A stretch of DNA of 64,000 bases, taken from assembly GCA_021464415.1 (NCBI GenBank), contig CM038464.1:52620783-52684782 (forward strand), given 5' to 3'. The stretch's first letter is position 1, and the number at the start of each line of letters is the position of its first letter. Below the pieces are notes generated by a model. That model searched no databases, had not been told where the DNA came from, and saw only the letters and a list, made by a program, of their open reading frames with translations. The DNA comes from Lonicera japonica (lineage: Eukaryota; Streptophyta; Magnoliopsida; Dipsacales; Caprifoliaceae). A program made the position numbers and the translations under genes. Below are positions 23,165 through 34,276 of the stretch, in pieces.

Positions 23165-24384
23165 AATTTATCCAAACCATTTGAGAAGAGTGAATTATAT
23201 AAATCACCCTTAAAATTTACCAGTTGTTTCACTTTGGCCTTTAAAATTTTAAAACGCTCAATTTTTATTCAGAAGTTTTACTCGTGTCTAACTTTGCTCA
23301 AAAATGGATGTGCTATTTAAAAGATGGACGAGATATGTCATGTGATTTTCACGTGACCTTCAAAAGTTTATCACTTATTTTACTTTGGTCCAAGATATTC
23401 TAAAATCACTCAATTTTAATCTAGAAGTTTTACATGCGTTTTACTTTGACCCAAAAGTGAATAGGCTGCTAAAAGAGTGGATAGAATATGTCATGTGATC
23501 TTCTAAGAATGGCAAAAGAGAAAATCAACCTTTTATTTTTCCTAGTGGATAATTCACCATTTGCTTCTTCAACAACATCAAATCTGCCTTGCTACACTCT
23601 TTCTCCTCACAAACAACCCTAGGCTTTTCCCAACATCTCAATCCGAATACGGATCTCAATTATTTTGTGCCTTCACTATCCGATTAATAAAAATACCCTT
23701 GCAATTTCTCGATCAAAATTCAAATCTTGGCTATTTTGTGCCATCATCTTATTATTAATGATAATTGGGATCGAATTAAACCCCAAATTATCATGTTTTT
23801 GAGATTGTGATTGTCTATTAGGCTATTTTATATTTAAATTGACGGGTTTATGATTTCTTCAGTGTAGGGCGAAATGCATGGAATAAGCAGGGGGCCGAGT
23901 CCAACGTGGATATTATTGGTAATGGAGAAGGAGGGGGAGAAACAGCCAACGAGGAGAGGGAGGGTGAACTAGAAAATGAGGGACGTGGGGATCATATTTG
24001 TGGTAGCTGATAGAGAAGTGTAAGACAAATGAAGGGAGAGAAAGGGGGATATGAAGATTATAGGTTTGTAGAAAAAGATGTAATCTAGGGTTTTGATTCG
24101 GTGTGTTATAAAGATGGTACAGGTAAGGAGGAGCGAAATGGAAGATGAGTCAGTTGGGTATCTTTTCATCATTGTTATAAAATGTATGAACTATTTGTTT
24201 ATGATGTTCATGTTTCTTGTGTAATTTCCCTTATTTTTATTTAAATATAAGTATGCAAAGGTGTTATTTCACTCTGTACAATTATATAAGATTAAGTAGA
24301 ATCGGTATCATTCCATTGTATATTCCACTCTATCTTAGGTACTATGTTTTTCTCTCCAATTTATATCTTTTCGAATGTGCATAT

Positions 24385-25071
24385 TGTTGTGTTTGGCGTG
24401 CAATCTATATTTCAAAATGGTGCAAGCTGGAATGGTGTAAAAGCACTTTTGCACTTAAATCGAAAAACTGTAAAAGCACTTTTGCAACTGGGCAAAAGTG
24501 TTCTGGAAGGTGCAAAAGCACTTTTGCAGTTCGGGTGAGAAACTACAAAAGCGCTTTTGCAGTTCGGCGGGTAAAGCCTTTTAGCCTATTTTTCTCACTT
24601 AGTATAAATAGAAAGGTTTATTTCTATTTATTGTATGGTGCATTTGCAAGAGTGAGAAAGAGAGACTTGTTCTTACAAGTGAGGATATTTCTTGTGAGAG
24701 GTTAGCTAGGGTTTAGCTAAGGTTAAGAGGGTAATCTTTGGAGGTTTGTTCCATTGATTTGAGTGAGGATTATTGAGAGAGAGTTGGTTTAAATTATTGG
24801 TTGATCAATAAAGTCGCTCCCCTTTCAAGTGGAAGACCCGAAGGGTTCCATATTATCTCCGGTGTGTTTTTTCCTCTTTGCTTTGCATTTGATTCTTGTT
24901 GTTCTTTATCTTTTATCCATAGTTGCTTGTGATTCTGTTGGCCATTCTTGGTTTGAACTAAGATCCTATTGCTTGTCGGTTTTCGCCCATCAAGTGTTTA
25001 TGAAAATTCCCGAAAGGGATTTCCCGGGTATATTTGTGGATTAGGACTAGGAAATTGTTCCTAAATTCACA

Positions 25072-25088
<17 letters not shown>
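24385..25088 (+). mobile_element. Probable solo LTR (about 0.7 kb)
   Basis: It starts TGTTGTG and ends CACAACA followed by a (CA)n tract. The 5 bp catat before it (24380-24384) recur as catat after the CA repeat (25089-25093), so the CA repeat is probably an expanded LTR end. Inside are a TATA box (TATAAATA, 24603-24610) and an AATAAA (about 24808), spaced as U3-R-U5. No internal element DNA adjoins either end. Confidence 0.65.
24437..24561 (+). repeat. Array of short palindromes upstream of the solo-LTR TATA box
   Basis: Four units built on CAAAAGCxCTTTTG lie near 24437, 24469, 24511 and 24545. The best is TGCAAAAGCACTTTTGCA at 24511-24528, with 8-bp arms. They sit 40-165 bp upstream of the TATA box in what would be U3. 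They also create a 162-codon open frame with CKSTFA repeats that is probably not a gene. Confidence 0.8.

Positions 25089-25107
<19 letters not shown>
25075..25107. repeat. (CA)n(TA)n microsatellite
   Basis: A CA repeat passes directly into a TA repeat at the right end of the solo LTR. Confidence 0.95.
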
Positions 25108-26009
25108 CACAAAGGCCCTCATTTCATCTTGGAGGAAAATTATAATGTTTATTTCTTTTTTTACCCCACTTAGAAGATCACGTACTAAGCACATGGCATA
25201 TTCTGTCAACTTTTTTAACAGACCGTTCACATACCTTTAGGGTAAAGTGAGGCATAAGAAAACTTTTAAATGAAAATTAAGCGATTTTAGAATTTCATTA
25301 ACTAAAGTGAGATAAAATAAACTTTAGAAGGTTACACGGTAATCACATGGCATATTTCTCCACCTTTTTAACAGGCCGTCCACTTTTAGGCAAAGTAAGA
25401 TGTTGGTGAAACTTATGGATGGAAATTAAGCATTTTAAAACTTCATGAACCAAAGCGAGATAAGTGCTAAAATTTAGATGCAATTTGTGTAATTATTTTA
25501 AAGGAAAAAAAAGGTATCTTGATGCAGTACATGGCCAAAATTAGCTTGTATGACTCAAATATTTTGTACATAACCCAAATGTGCCACCCACTGATGCTCA
25601 CCACTTGGAGAAGTGTCTTTTTGAAACTTCAGAAGTTGGAATGCGTAAAAGAAAAATCGGGAACCATTCAAACAAAACAAAGAAATATGATTTTCTTCTT
25701 GAAGGTTGATAATAGATTGGTGGACAACAAAAATGTGATCATTAACTACATTTATAACCAATTTTCAGAGTTTTTCAAAAGCACAAAGGAGCTCGAAACT
25801 TTATGGTAGTACTTTATATTGTACAAGTCAGTGGGGATTAGATGATAAAACAATGCTCTCTTAGCCCTTATTTCAGATGGGGAAATCAAGAAAACGCCCT
25901 TCTAGTTATGAGCTTTAAAGCAGGCTCATCGATTTTTTCGGAACCTTCTTTCATAATTATTAGCCTACAATTATAGGCAAAGTCAGTGAATTTGTGATAA
26001 GTTTTTGCA

Positions 26010-26900
26010 CCAGTGGTTTTTTTTTTGAAGGAACTCAATACAATAAATATTGTGCTTATTCCTAAGACCTGTGTCCTGGAAACCATTTTCCAGTACCGCC
26101 TTATTAACCTATGTAATTTTGCTTACAAGGTTATATCTAAAACTTTAGTTAATTTGTTGAAAACTTTCCTATCATCGATTATCCCCCGAAACCAACAGTG
26201 TTTGTGTTGAACATATCGATTCAAGATAGTTTAGCCCCCCGCCCAAGAAGCCTTTCATTTCTTGAAACTTAAAAGTAGAGGAAGTGATGGATATATGGTG
26301 ATAAAACTCGACCTTAATATGGTGTATGATTGTGCGAAGTGGGATTTCTTGGCTGAGGTGCTTCAGAAAATGGGGCTAAATAGTATATGGGTTTAATTAA
26401 TTTATTAATGTGTTTTGACAGTGCAATTTGACATTATAGTGATTGGCATACCTAAATGCTCAATTATACTAGAGAGGGGTTTGCGATAGGGGGACCTATT
26501 ATCCCCTTATTTGTTTTCTTATTGTCCAAGGTTTCCTCTCTAAATGCCATCCATAGAATCAAGATCTATTGAGAATTTACAAATCAAAATGATGTGCCCA
26601 GCATTGTCCCACTTTTTCGCTGATGATTCGGTAATTTTTACGAAAGCTTCTACTAAAAATTGCATGGCTTTTCTTTCCATGATTCATAGTTACTGTGAAG
26701 CTTTCAGCTAAAGCATTAATTTTGAAACCAGTTGTATTTTTCTCAAAGAATTCGGATCCAATGGCGATTGTAGCGTTAAAAGGCATTCTCAATATTGCAT
26801 ATTTGGTTGTTAATTCTAAATACTTGGATTGCCTTTCTTGGGTAGTTCTGTTTGAAAAGAAGCTTTTAATTTTCTAGTTGACAAAGTAGAAAAGAAGTTT
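26010..26900 (+). pseudogene. Reverse transcriptase remnant of the second LINE
   Basis: The pieces INIVLIPKT, QYRLINLCNFAYKVISKTLVN and VIKLDLNMVYDCAKWDFL lie in order, with GLR followed by LLSPYLF further on. They are followed by HFFADDSVIFTKAS (about 26606-26648), where the catalytic FADD box is preserved, unlike the first LINE. Between them are several stops and at least two frame changes, so no continuous protein can be made. Confidence 0.75.
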
Positions 26901-27599
26901 GTAGGATGTAAATAATCCATCCTATCTTCAGCGGGGTGGGAAGTCCTTATCAAGGCCACCATTCAAGTTCTTCCATCTTAAGTGATGTCATGTCTATCCA
27001 TTCCGAAGAGCATTTGTGATAAATCTCTTGCTTGAATTTTTTTGTGTGGAAGAGATGAAAATCAATGTAAAATTCATTGGCGAAGTTGGTCAATTATTAG
27101 TCGTCCTAAATTAGCTGAAGGTTTGGGATTTCGTGGTTTCAAATGTTACGCTTCTGGCCAAAAAAAGCAGGCGTCTGATTGTTTTTCTTTATTTTTTTAT
27201 GGGCTATTATGACTAAATTAATCTACTTTCTCAATTCTAGTTTCATTAAAGTTAAAAAAAGGTAGTAACCCATCATGGTTTTGGTTGAGTTTAATTGAAA
27301 AAAAGGATTTGTTAAAGAGAGGGATTCATTAGTAAGTCAGTAATGGTAAATCTATTAGCATTTGGGGAGATGCTTGGATTTCTTCGTTAAAAAATTTTAA
27401 AGTCCTTTCAACTTAGCCTACTAATTGTCTTTGGTCAAAGGTGTGCGACCTTATTGACTCAAATTCGGTCTTATGGAAGAGTGATTTAATCTTGTGTTTA
27501 TTTTCCCCGGTTAAAGCGAATGTTATTTTGGATATTCCTCTAAGCCATTTTGGAGTTGATGATTAGTTGGTTTGGCACTTTAATAGTAAATGGGTGTAA

Positions 27600-28480
27600 A
27601 TAGTGAAGTCATGTTATTTTGAATATTTAAAAATGGCCATAGAATATGACCTTTCACTGGAAGCCTCATCTTGCTTCATCACGCCTTTGACTAACACTTG
27701 GAATGTTATATGGTCTTCGAATTGTCCTCTGAAGATTTCTCGCTTTTGGTGGAGGGTTTGTACAAATGCCTTCGCACCGGGAGCACAATTTGTTTCGTTG
27801 TCGTTGGATTAAAGTGGTCTGGGATTAATGGTCTTCTAGCAATGATTCCCCTCTTCTATTTATTGTTTTGGCCCTAAAGCGTTTTCAGATAAAATTTTCG
27901 ATCCCCTTTAATCCGGTAGTCAAGACTCATAATATTATAATTTTGTGTTGGCTCATATGGCTGGAAAGAGACAATATTTTTTGAAGCTTTGGACCCTTAG
28001 TGGTTCTTGCTAGAGTAGCCTCTCTCCATATTTCCTTAGATGGAACTATGGCAAGGCCCCTATCTTGCGTAAACGCCTCCTCCCTTTTTAGTTAAATAAA
28101 CTCCTCTAATGGAGAACTATCTTAAATTCAATGTGGACAAATGTTTAAGAAAGTCTCCAATTATGCCACTATTATAGCTGTGTACTTGAAAGTTCTCGCT
28201 CTCTCCTTTGGGGTTCATAAAGAAAATGGCAGCATCTTCTTCGCTTGTGTTTGTGAAATGTTGGCTATTTGCAAAGCTTGCTTTAATGGAATATTGAGAT
28301 TTCAAAAGCCTCTCATTATTGAATGTGATTATCACTCCCTTATTACATTTTGTTGCTCTGAAGATGCTCCCCATAGGAAGTTCCTAACATCATTTTTTAT
28401 TTTAGATTGGTTACGAGAATGTCTAAGGTTGATGTTGACCTTAAAGTCAATTAATCTTATTTTGATAATTACAATAAGTT
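27600..28480 (+). pseudogene. zf-RVT and RNase H remnants of the second LINE
   Basis: At about 27700-27760 the frame reads WNVIWSSNCPLKISRFWWRVC, the zf-RVT motif. The open stretch 28141-28482 reads like the end of RNase H (ENGSIFFACVCEMLAICKAC, IIECDYHSLI), with the first catalytic segment missing or diverged. It is decayed LINE coding sequence and not a host gene. Confidence 0.65.
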
Positions 28481-28503
28481 AATAAAGTGTTATTTAACTC
28501 GGT

Positions 28504-30014
28504 TGTTCTAATGATGATAGCCATTTTAACCGATATATCTTCCGACCAAGTATAACTTCAAACCGAAGCAAATCTCACACAAGCTTTACAAACGTCTCTA
28601 CTCACAAGAAATGAACTCAAGTGATATACATGTGCTATACAAATCCAAGAAAAGATCTAGATCATCAAGCAAGTGAAGATATGCACAAGAATTATCTCCA
28701 CATGTTCTACAAGTTATCAAAACCAAGAAAGGATCAAGAACATCAAACAAGTAAAGATACGCATAAGAAAATCAAGCATCACGAAGACTCGAATTATCAT
28801 TAAATGGAGTGAGTGCTTAGATTTTATGTAAAGATACTTTATTGATCAAATCCCTATAGCTCAAACATATTCTTGCATCTTTTAAAAGATTGATTCAAAC
28901 AAGTTTGAAATTGAATTTATTTGAAAAACATTATTTTACAAAAATCGATTTTCAAAATAAATTCATATTAATTTTAAATGATCATATTTTAAGCTATAAT
29001 AAAAATGGGTATCTTAGAAACATATATTTGAGGTTCAAAAATCATTAGAATTTTATTTGGAACTAAATTATTAAATTGGAAAAATATTTTTATTTTTCGT
29101 TTAAAATTCGCTCAATTTTTGCCCAGTTTTGATCTAACGGTAAACTGGAGGCCTTCTCGAACTCCGATCATTTTGAAATTTTTACAGTAGTTAGACAATA
29201 TCTCCTGGAAATTTTGAATAAAATTTGAGCATGATCCAACGATCTAATTGAGAGAAATTAACAAAACAATTTTGAATTTTTTTTGTCAAAACTAGTTGTT
29301 GGAAAGTTTGAAAATGTATACCTTGGAGCCAAAACCTCTCTTAATCATCCCCAACGGCCATATGATTTTGGAAGCTATAAATATGATGTCTTAGACATGT
29401 TTTAACACACTTGAATCATTCTAAAAACTCATTTTACATATATACAAAGTTATTCAAGTATTCAATTCATTTAATTGATCAATCTTTCATTTTTGAGCTA
29501 TATACTTTGATCAATTTTGATATCTCTTAGTGCGAGCTTCATTTGTATTTTGTTATACACAAGAGAGATATTGTACATTGGTGTTAGCCACCAAAACTTA
29601 TTCAAATCATATTTGTGAGAGATGTATCTCATAGAATAGCAAGAGGGATTTCTTGTGAGAGTATTGAGAGTGTTTCAATACTTGTAAGAGTGTGTGAGAA
29701 GAATACACTTGTAGAGGTTTGATCTTCACCCGGAAGGAGATCGGTTTTAGTGGAAGTTCTCGGGGAACTAACCGAGCGCGGAGTAGGGGGAACAAGCCGA
29801 ACCGTGTGGACAAAAAATCTTCGACTTCGATCGGTTCAATCTTTCTATCTCTTGCTATATTATATTGTTCTATTTATTCATTGTGTTTGGAATTAACTTT
29901 GTTCTTGATTGCTTGATAAATATAGACATCAAATATTTTTAAATCATTTTTAAAAATACGATTAAGTTTTAAAAACCATATCCACCCCCCCTTTAGGGTA
30001 TTTTCCGACCTACA
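28504..30014 (+). mobile_element. Probable solo LTR of a Copia element (about 1.5 kb)
   Basis: It starts TGTTCTAATGATGATAG and ends CCCCCCCTTTAGGG...CGACCTACA, the start and end style of large Copia LTRs. Near the end are short exon-like runs rich in AGAGTGTG and the string GAACCGTGTGGAC, also common in these LTRs. No primer-binding site or polyprotein follows, so it is probably a solo LTR. The 5-bp flanks (tcggt and gttga) do not match, so the borders or origin remain uncertain. Confidence 0.5.
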
Positions 30015-30764
30015 GTTGATTTTAAATTTACTCTTAGGATCAAGAATAGAGCTGCTCATTGGATAGTAGCATTTTTTTAAAGATAATGGGCTATAAAGTC
30101 TCATTCCGTAATGTTTTATAACTATAAGGACAGACTCATGTTTAATAAAGAGTAGTAGTATTAATTTCATAATTTGGTTTTACAATAAGGACATTTTTCA
30201 TAATATTAATTTATTTTAAGGAAAATGATAAATGTTGATGGATAAAAATACCCTGCTATATCATTTATTCTAATTATACAAAAGACATGTTATTCTCTCT
30301 TACATACACATAGTTCAAAGAGAGAAAACAGAGAACAAGGGAAAAGAGAAGTTGTCTCACCAATAATCTCACCTCTTCCACCACCACCACCACCACCACC
30401 TGACTCTTCGATCGTATCGCTGAGAGGAGCGCCGTTCTCATCTTCTTCTCATTTTTATCTTTTTGGGTGTGCAATCGTAAAACACATATAACTTTTGATC
30501 GGACCGTTGGATTTTGATGATTTTTAGATATGTTGTTTGGAAGACAAAGTTACTATAATTGCACAAAAAATTAAGAAGATCAAATGTCGTTTTTCTATCG
30601 AAATCAACCAATTTCGATAGCCCAGCGGGATTTGAAAAAAAATATGATCGTAACTCTTTTTTTTACGAACCCTACATCGATCCATATATATATATACATA
30701 TAAATAAATTGAGTGGATGTTGATCTCATTAATTTTGTTGTTCTCTGTTTTGTAATGGTGCTAA

Positions 30765-30890
30765 AAATCATTTTAGCACCTTTTGGTTTTTTGTCCAAGT
30801 GGTGCTACCTTCTGGTTGTTGTTTAGAAGGTGCTAAATGCATTTAGCACCTTCTGGTTGCTGTCCAGGGGGTGCTAAATGCATTTAGCAC
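30765..30890. repeat. Three palindromes GTGCTAAA..TTTAGCAC
   Basis: Variants lie at about 30758-30780 (GTGCTAAAAATCATTTTAGC), 30832-30852 (GTGCTAAATGCATTTAGCAC) and 30872-30891. The spacers share TTCTGGTTGCTGTCC. The second is a perfect palindrome of at least 20 bp. They lie between the arms of the inverted-repeat pair. Confidence 0.85.
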
Positions 30891-31149
30891 ATTCTTGTTG
30901 CTGTTAGTGTCATAATGAGACGATATTATAAGGAAGGGATATTAGTGTCTTTTTTGAACAGTGTCATTAATTTACATAGCTAATTTTTAAGTATCCTTTA
31001 TAATTATATTATTATTAGAATGAACCCTTATACCTAATTGCCTCTCTTTTTTATTCTTCATGTCAATAATTCTGGGTGGAGCTCTAAAAAAAATTAATGA
31101 CAACAAAAAATACACACCATTTATAACTAGTCATTTGGATTTTGGCCTT

Positions 31150-31910
31150 CATTTTTTTATTTTTTGATGCAAAGAAATGGGAGAATATTATTTTAAATCG
31201 TTTGCAATTGCATCCAAAAGAAACGAGGGGCAAGACATAAACACCCTCCGACCCAACAAAGAGTGCGCACTCCTAGCTAAGCTATGGGCAACGGAGTTTG
31301 TCAATCTACAAGAAAAAGAAATGCGATAATCTGCTATAGCCGAAACAATGGCTTTACAATCGTCAATAACAAGACTTACGCTAGACAAATTAACAACAGC
31401 ATTATTGACTCCATTTGATAAAACCTGTGAATCCATCTCAACAACAATCATGCTTAGAGCTCGCTCTTTTAGCCAGCTCAAGACCTCCCTTAAACCTATT
31501 GCTTCCATGTGAAGAGGCGACTAGTTACCTTGCAAATTTCCATAAATTGCAGCAATGAAATCCCTTGCTGAATCTCGAATCACTCCCCTAAAGCCCATCG
31601 ACGCATTACTTTTGAAAATTGAGGCATCAACATTGCATTTGACTGTGCCCGAAGGGGGTTTCACCCATGTGGCAGTGCTCTGCTGCGTGGTTGCTACTGG
31701 GGCTGTTGGTGTGGCATTATAGGTGGCTGACAGCCACTCTCCGAGCACCATTGACGCTTGGTTCAAAATGTAAGTTGCTGGAAGCGAACCCGTACCAAAT
31801 ATCGTTGTATTGCGACTCTCCCAAAAGCTCCACATGACTGTGGTTGCGACCTCCAGTTTCTACTGGGGATACCACCGAGCAATACAATTCCACCATTGCG
31901 CTGCTGGAGC
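31150..31910 (-). pseudogene. LINE 3' fragment (RNase H), minus strand
   Basis: The minus strand is open from 31835 to 31188 except for one in-frame TAG at 31523-31521. The first part has MWSFWESRNTTIF and VKCNVDASIFKSN (first catalytic Asp). The second has MEAIGLREVLSWL (Glu), VVEMDSQVLSNGV (Asp) and TNSVAHSLARSAHSL. This is the C-terminal RNase H domain of a plant LINE, ending in NDLK just before an A-rich tail (about 31175-31150). The fragment is 5'-truncated, as usual for target-primed insertion, and lies inside the inverted-repeat pair. Confidence 0.85.
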
Positions 31911-32484
31911 CTCCATTTAATTTTCATGATAAGGTTTGGTACCCAATTTTATGTTTTCTTAGACTTTAGGCTCCATTTTAGATGGAACCGTTAGTCAAAT
32001 GTCAAAAATACCCTAATTAAAATTATTTAGGATTTTTTGGTTGGGACAAAGCTAAAAATGCAATATTAATTTGGAATGTTAATTATTTAAATTTATATAA
32101 AAATATCTTATTAGTTTACACATATTTCAAAAAAAAGTTTCATACTAAAACTCTGTTCTTACACAATTTACATATTATTAGTTTACGCGTATTTATATAT
32201 AAAAATATTTTTAAAAATTTTACTAAAAGTTCCTTAGCTGTCAGTTGATAGGCTATTGACGCAATATCAATACATTTTTATTTCTATCTCAACCACAAAA
32301 ATCCGAAGTATTTTAAAGGAAGGTATTTTTAAAATTTGAGCAGTTTCACTAACAGTTCTATCTAAATCTAAAGAAACATTCAAGTGAGAGTTCCAAATGA
32401 CCCAAATATATAATCATATCTTTTATACAATAATCCTCTTCTACAACGATAAAAAAGGAAAAAAAAAAGTTTAAGAAGAAGAAG

Positions 32485-32527
32485 AAGATGATGATGATGA
32501 TGATGATGATGATGATAATGATGATGA
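32485..32527. repeat. (ATG)n microsatellite
   Basis: About twelve ATG/AAG triplets precede the inner end of the right inverted-repeat arm. A GGT-type microsatellite (about 32546-32568) follows. Confidence 0.9.
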
Positions 32528-32865
32528 GAACGGCGCTCAGATTCAGGTGGTGGTGGTGGTGGTGGTGGAAGAGGTGAGATTATTGGTGAGACAACTTCTC
32601 TTTTTGCTTGTTCTTTGTTTTCTCTCTCTAAACCATGTGTATGTAAGAGAGAATAATATGTCTTTTGTATAATTAGAATAAATGATATAGTAGGGTATTT
32701 TTGTCCATCAACATTTATCATTTTCTTTAAAATAAATTAATATTATGAAAAGTATCCTTATTGTAAAACCAAATTATGAAATTAGTACTAGTTCTCTTTA
32801 TTAAATATGAGTATGTCCTTAGAGTTATAAAATATTACGGAACGAGGCCTTATAACCCATTATCT

Positions 32866-33677
32866 CTTATTATTATTATTATTATTAAAAGAAAAAACAA
32901 CATTAAAAGAAACATAAGAAGAAAGCTCAAGATAGACTTGAAGAAGTAAGGTAGAATTGTGAGTTTATAATTAATCTAAGTAAGCTCTTCTTCTTCTACG
33001 CCTTCGAGTGATTGTTATTGCTGACTAGAGTTTGGTTTCAATCGAAGAAATATAATATGAGTTTGCTTATGATTATCGAAAGATTGTATCTCTTTTCTTA
33101 AATGATAATTTTTGAAAAGAGAAGAAAAATAAGCAGCTCCATAAAAAAACAAAAAAAATTGAATATATCCGCCTAGGCTCCGCTAGATCCACCTAGACCA
33201 ATATGCACCCACTTCAATCTGCCTAATTTATACCGGCGCCTAGACACCACTTATTAGGGTGCTTGAACACCACCTAACCCCGCCTTTCAAAACATTGTGC
33301 AAGATGCAATTTTATATACTCATATTATAACACACACCCTTGTACTTTATAAACTTTGCAATATAAACACCCGTATTACAATAGTAAATTACATAACCTC
33401 TCCTCAAACAGTACCATCTGCCCCAATCATGTTGATAAGCTAAAGTTAGCTTATTTAAATTGCACCAGTTGGTTTAAAATGCTAAAAAAGTTAGTAAATT
33501 AAATTGTAATTAAACATGGCTACATGTAGCTTTTGAGAAACTATTTAGTCAAACGATATATAGTATACGTTTAATTCTGACAATTAGGAGGAAAAGATGA
33601 AATGAGTTTTTCTTTTTTAAGAAATTAAGATGATGTTTAAAACATCATGTGAGACATAAATGAACCAATCAAAAACA
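32866..33677. other. Intergenic DNA, no gene seen
   Basis: It starts with an (ATT)n microsatellite (32868-32887). The remainder is AT-rich, with a moderately C-rich stretch at 33170-33300 of unknown origin. Confidence 0.5.
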
Positions 33678-33682
33678 TGGTT

Positions 33683-34121
33683 TGTTGGAATTTGGGTCGG
33701 GTCCCCCATGATGGGTTAACCCAAACCATTATTGTGTCCAAGTTTAATTAATAAATAAAAAAAGGGAAGTTACAACAGTTATGAAAAAAAAAATAAAAAA
33801 AAATTGTTCTAAACTTTCCATTTTTCTGATTTTTCTCTTTTTGGTTGGTTTTTGATCATGAGAAAAAGAACAAACAAGAAGGAAGTGAACACATATTTTA
33901 TGGTTCTTTCTTTTCACTCTTGTGAAAAAAGAAAACCTAATAAGAAACTTGAATTAAGATATATATATATACATATAGTTCTTGGGTTGTGAAACTAAGT
34001 GTATCTCCAGCTGGTTTACATTTGGACCTAGCATCAAGACATAATTTTGGAATCATCAAAAAGGTATGCAATCCTATATATTCAAATTATATATTCCGCA
34101 TCTATTGTTTAGTATTCTTCA
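33683..34121 (+). mobile_element. 5' LTR of Copia element B (439 bp)
   Basis: It starts TGTTGGAATTTGGG and ends ATTCTTCA. The end is confirmed by the primer-binding site that follows and by the repeat of its last 43 bp at 62576-62618. Confidence 0.9.
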
Positions 34122-34122
34122 T

Positions 34123-34134
34123 TGGTATCAGAGC
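34123..34134 (+). promoter_or_regulatory. Primer-binding site of Copia element B
   Basis: TGGTATCAGAGC directly after the LTR is the standard initiator-tRNA-Met complementary site of plant Copia elements. Confidence 0.95.
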
Positions 34135-34276
34135 AAGGTTGGATTTTTTTTGTTGAAATTGCATATATCAAGATGACACTTTAATTGTGAATTTTTTGAA
34201 CCTTAACCAAATTGCAAGAATCTAACATATAATGGTAGACCTTGATGAGTTAGACTTTCTGATGTAATTTTGTGGC

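Larger units (their letters stand above)
23165..25500. repeat. Long inverted-repeat pair, arms about 23165-23505 and 25165-25500
   Basis: The left arm read in reverse complement aligns along its length with the right arm; markers are AAGATCACATGACATATTCT against AAGATCACGTAC...CATGGCATATTCT and the end motif AATTATATAAAT against ATTACACAAAT. Each arm is itself a tandem pair of diverged units of about 155 bp. The arms enclose about 1.65 kb that includes the solo LTR listed separately. No transposase is visible. It may be a non-autonomous long-TIR element; target duplication not determined. Confidence 0.65.
25501..28490 (+). mobile_element. Second plant LINE, 5'-truncated and heavily decayed
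   Basis: Fragments follow LINE order on the plus strand: a pre-RT segment (about 25520-25800), reverse transcriptase (about 26010-26900), the zf-RVT region (about 27600-27810) and an RNase H-like C-terminus (28141-28480). Stops and frameshifts are far denser than in the first LINE, so it is older. Neither end is marked by a clear TSD. Confidence 0.75.
30081..32865. repeat. Long inverted-repeat pair, arms 30081-30445 and 32523-32865
   Basis: The left arm starts AGATAATGGGCTATAAAGTC and the right arm ends with its reverse complement (one or two changes). Agreement holds across the arm, including ATATCATTTATTCTAATTAT and the (CCA)n/(GGTGGT)n microsatellite. The inner arm ends meet at GAGCGCCGTTCTCATC and GATGAGAACGGCGCTC. 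The arms, roughly 90 percent alike by eye, enclose about 2.1 kb. Either a long-TIR element or two opposed copies of one repeat; no TSD was found. Confidence 0.75.

Noticed and set aside
24217..24705. 162-codon frame with CKSTFA repeats
   Set aside because: It is a translation of the palindrome array and U3 of a solo LTR and crosses the LTR border.
32380..32721. 113-codon minus-strand frame with Pro, Glu/Ser and poly-His runs
   Set aside because: The runs are GGT and ATG microsatellites in the inverted-repeat arm; no homologous frame is kept open in the other arm.
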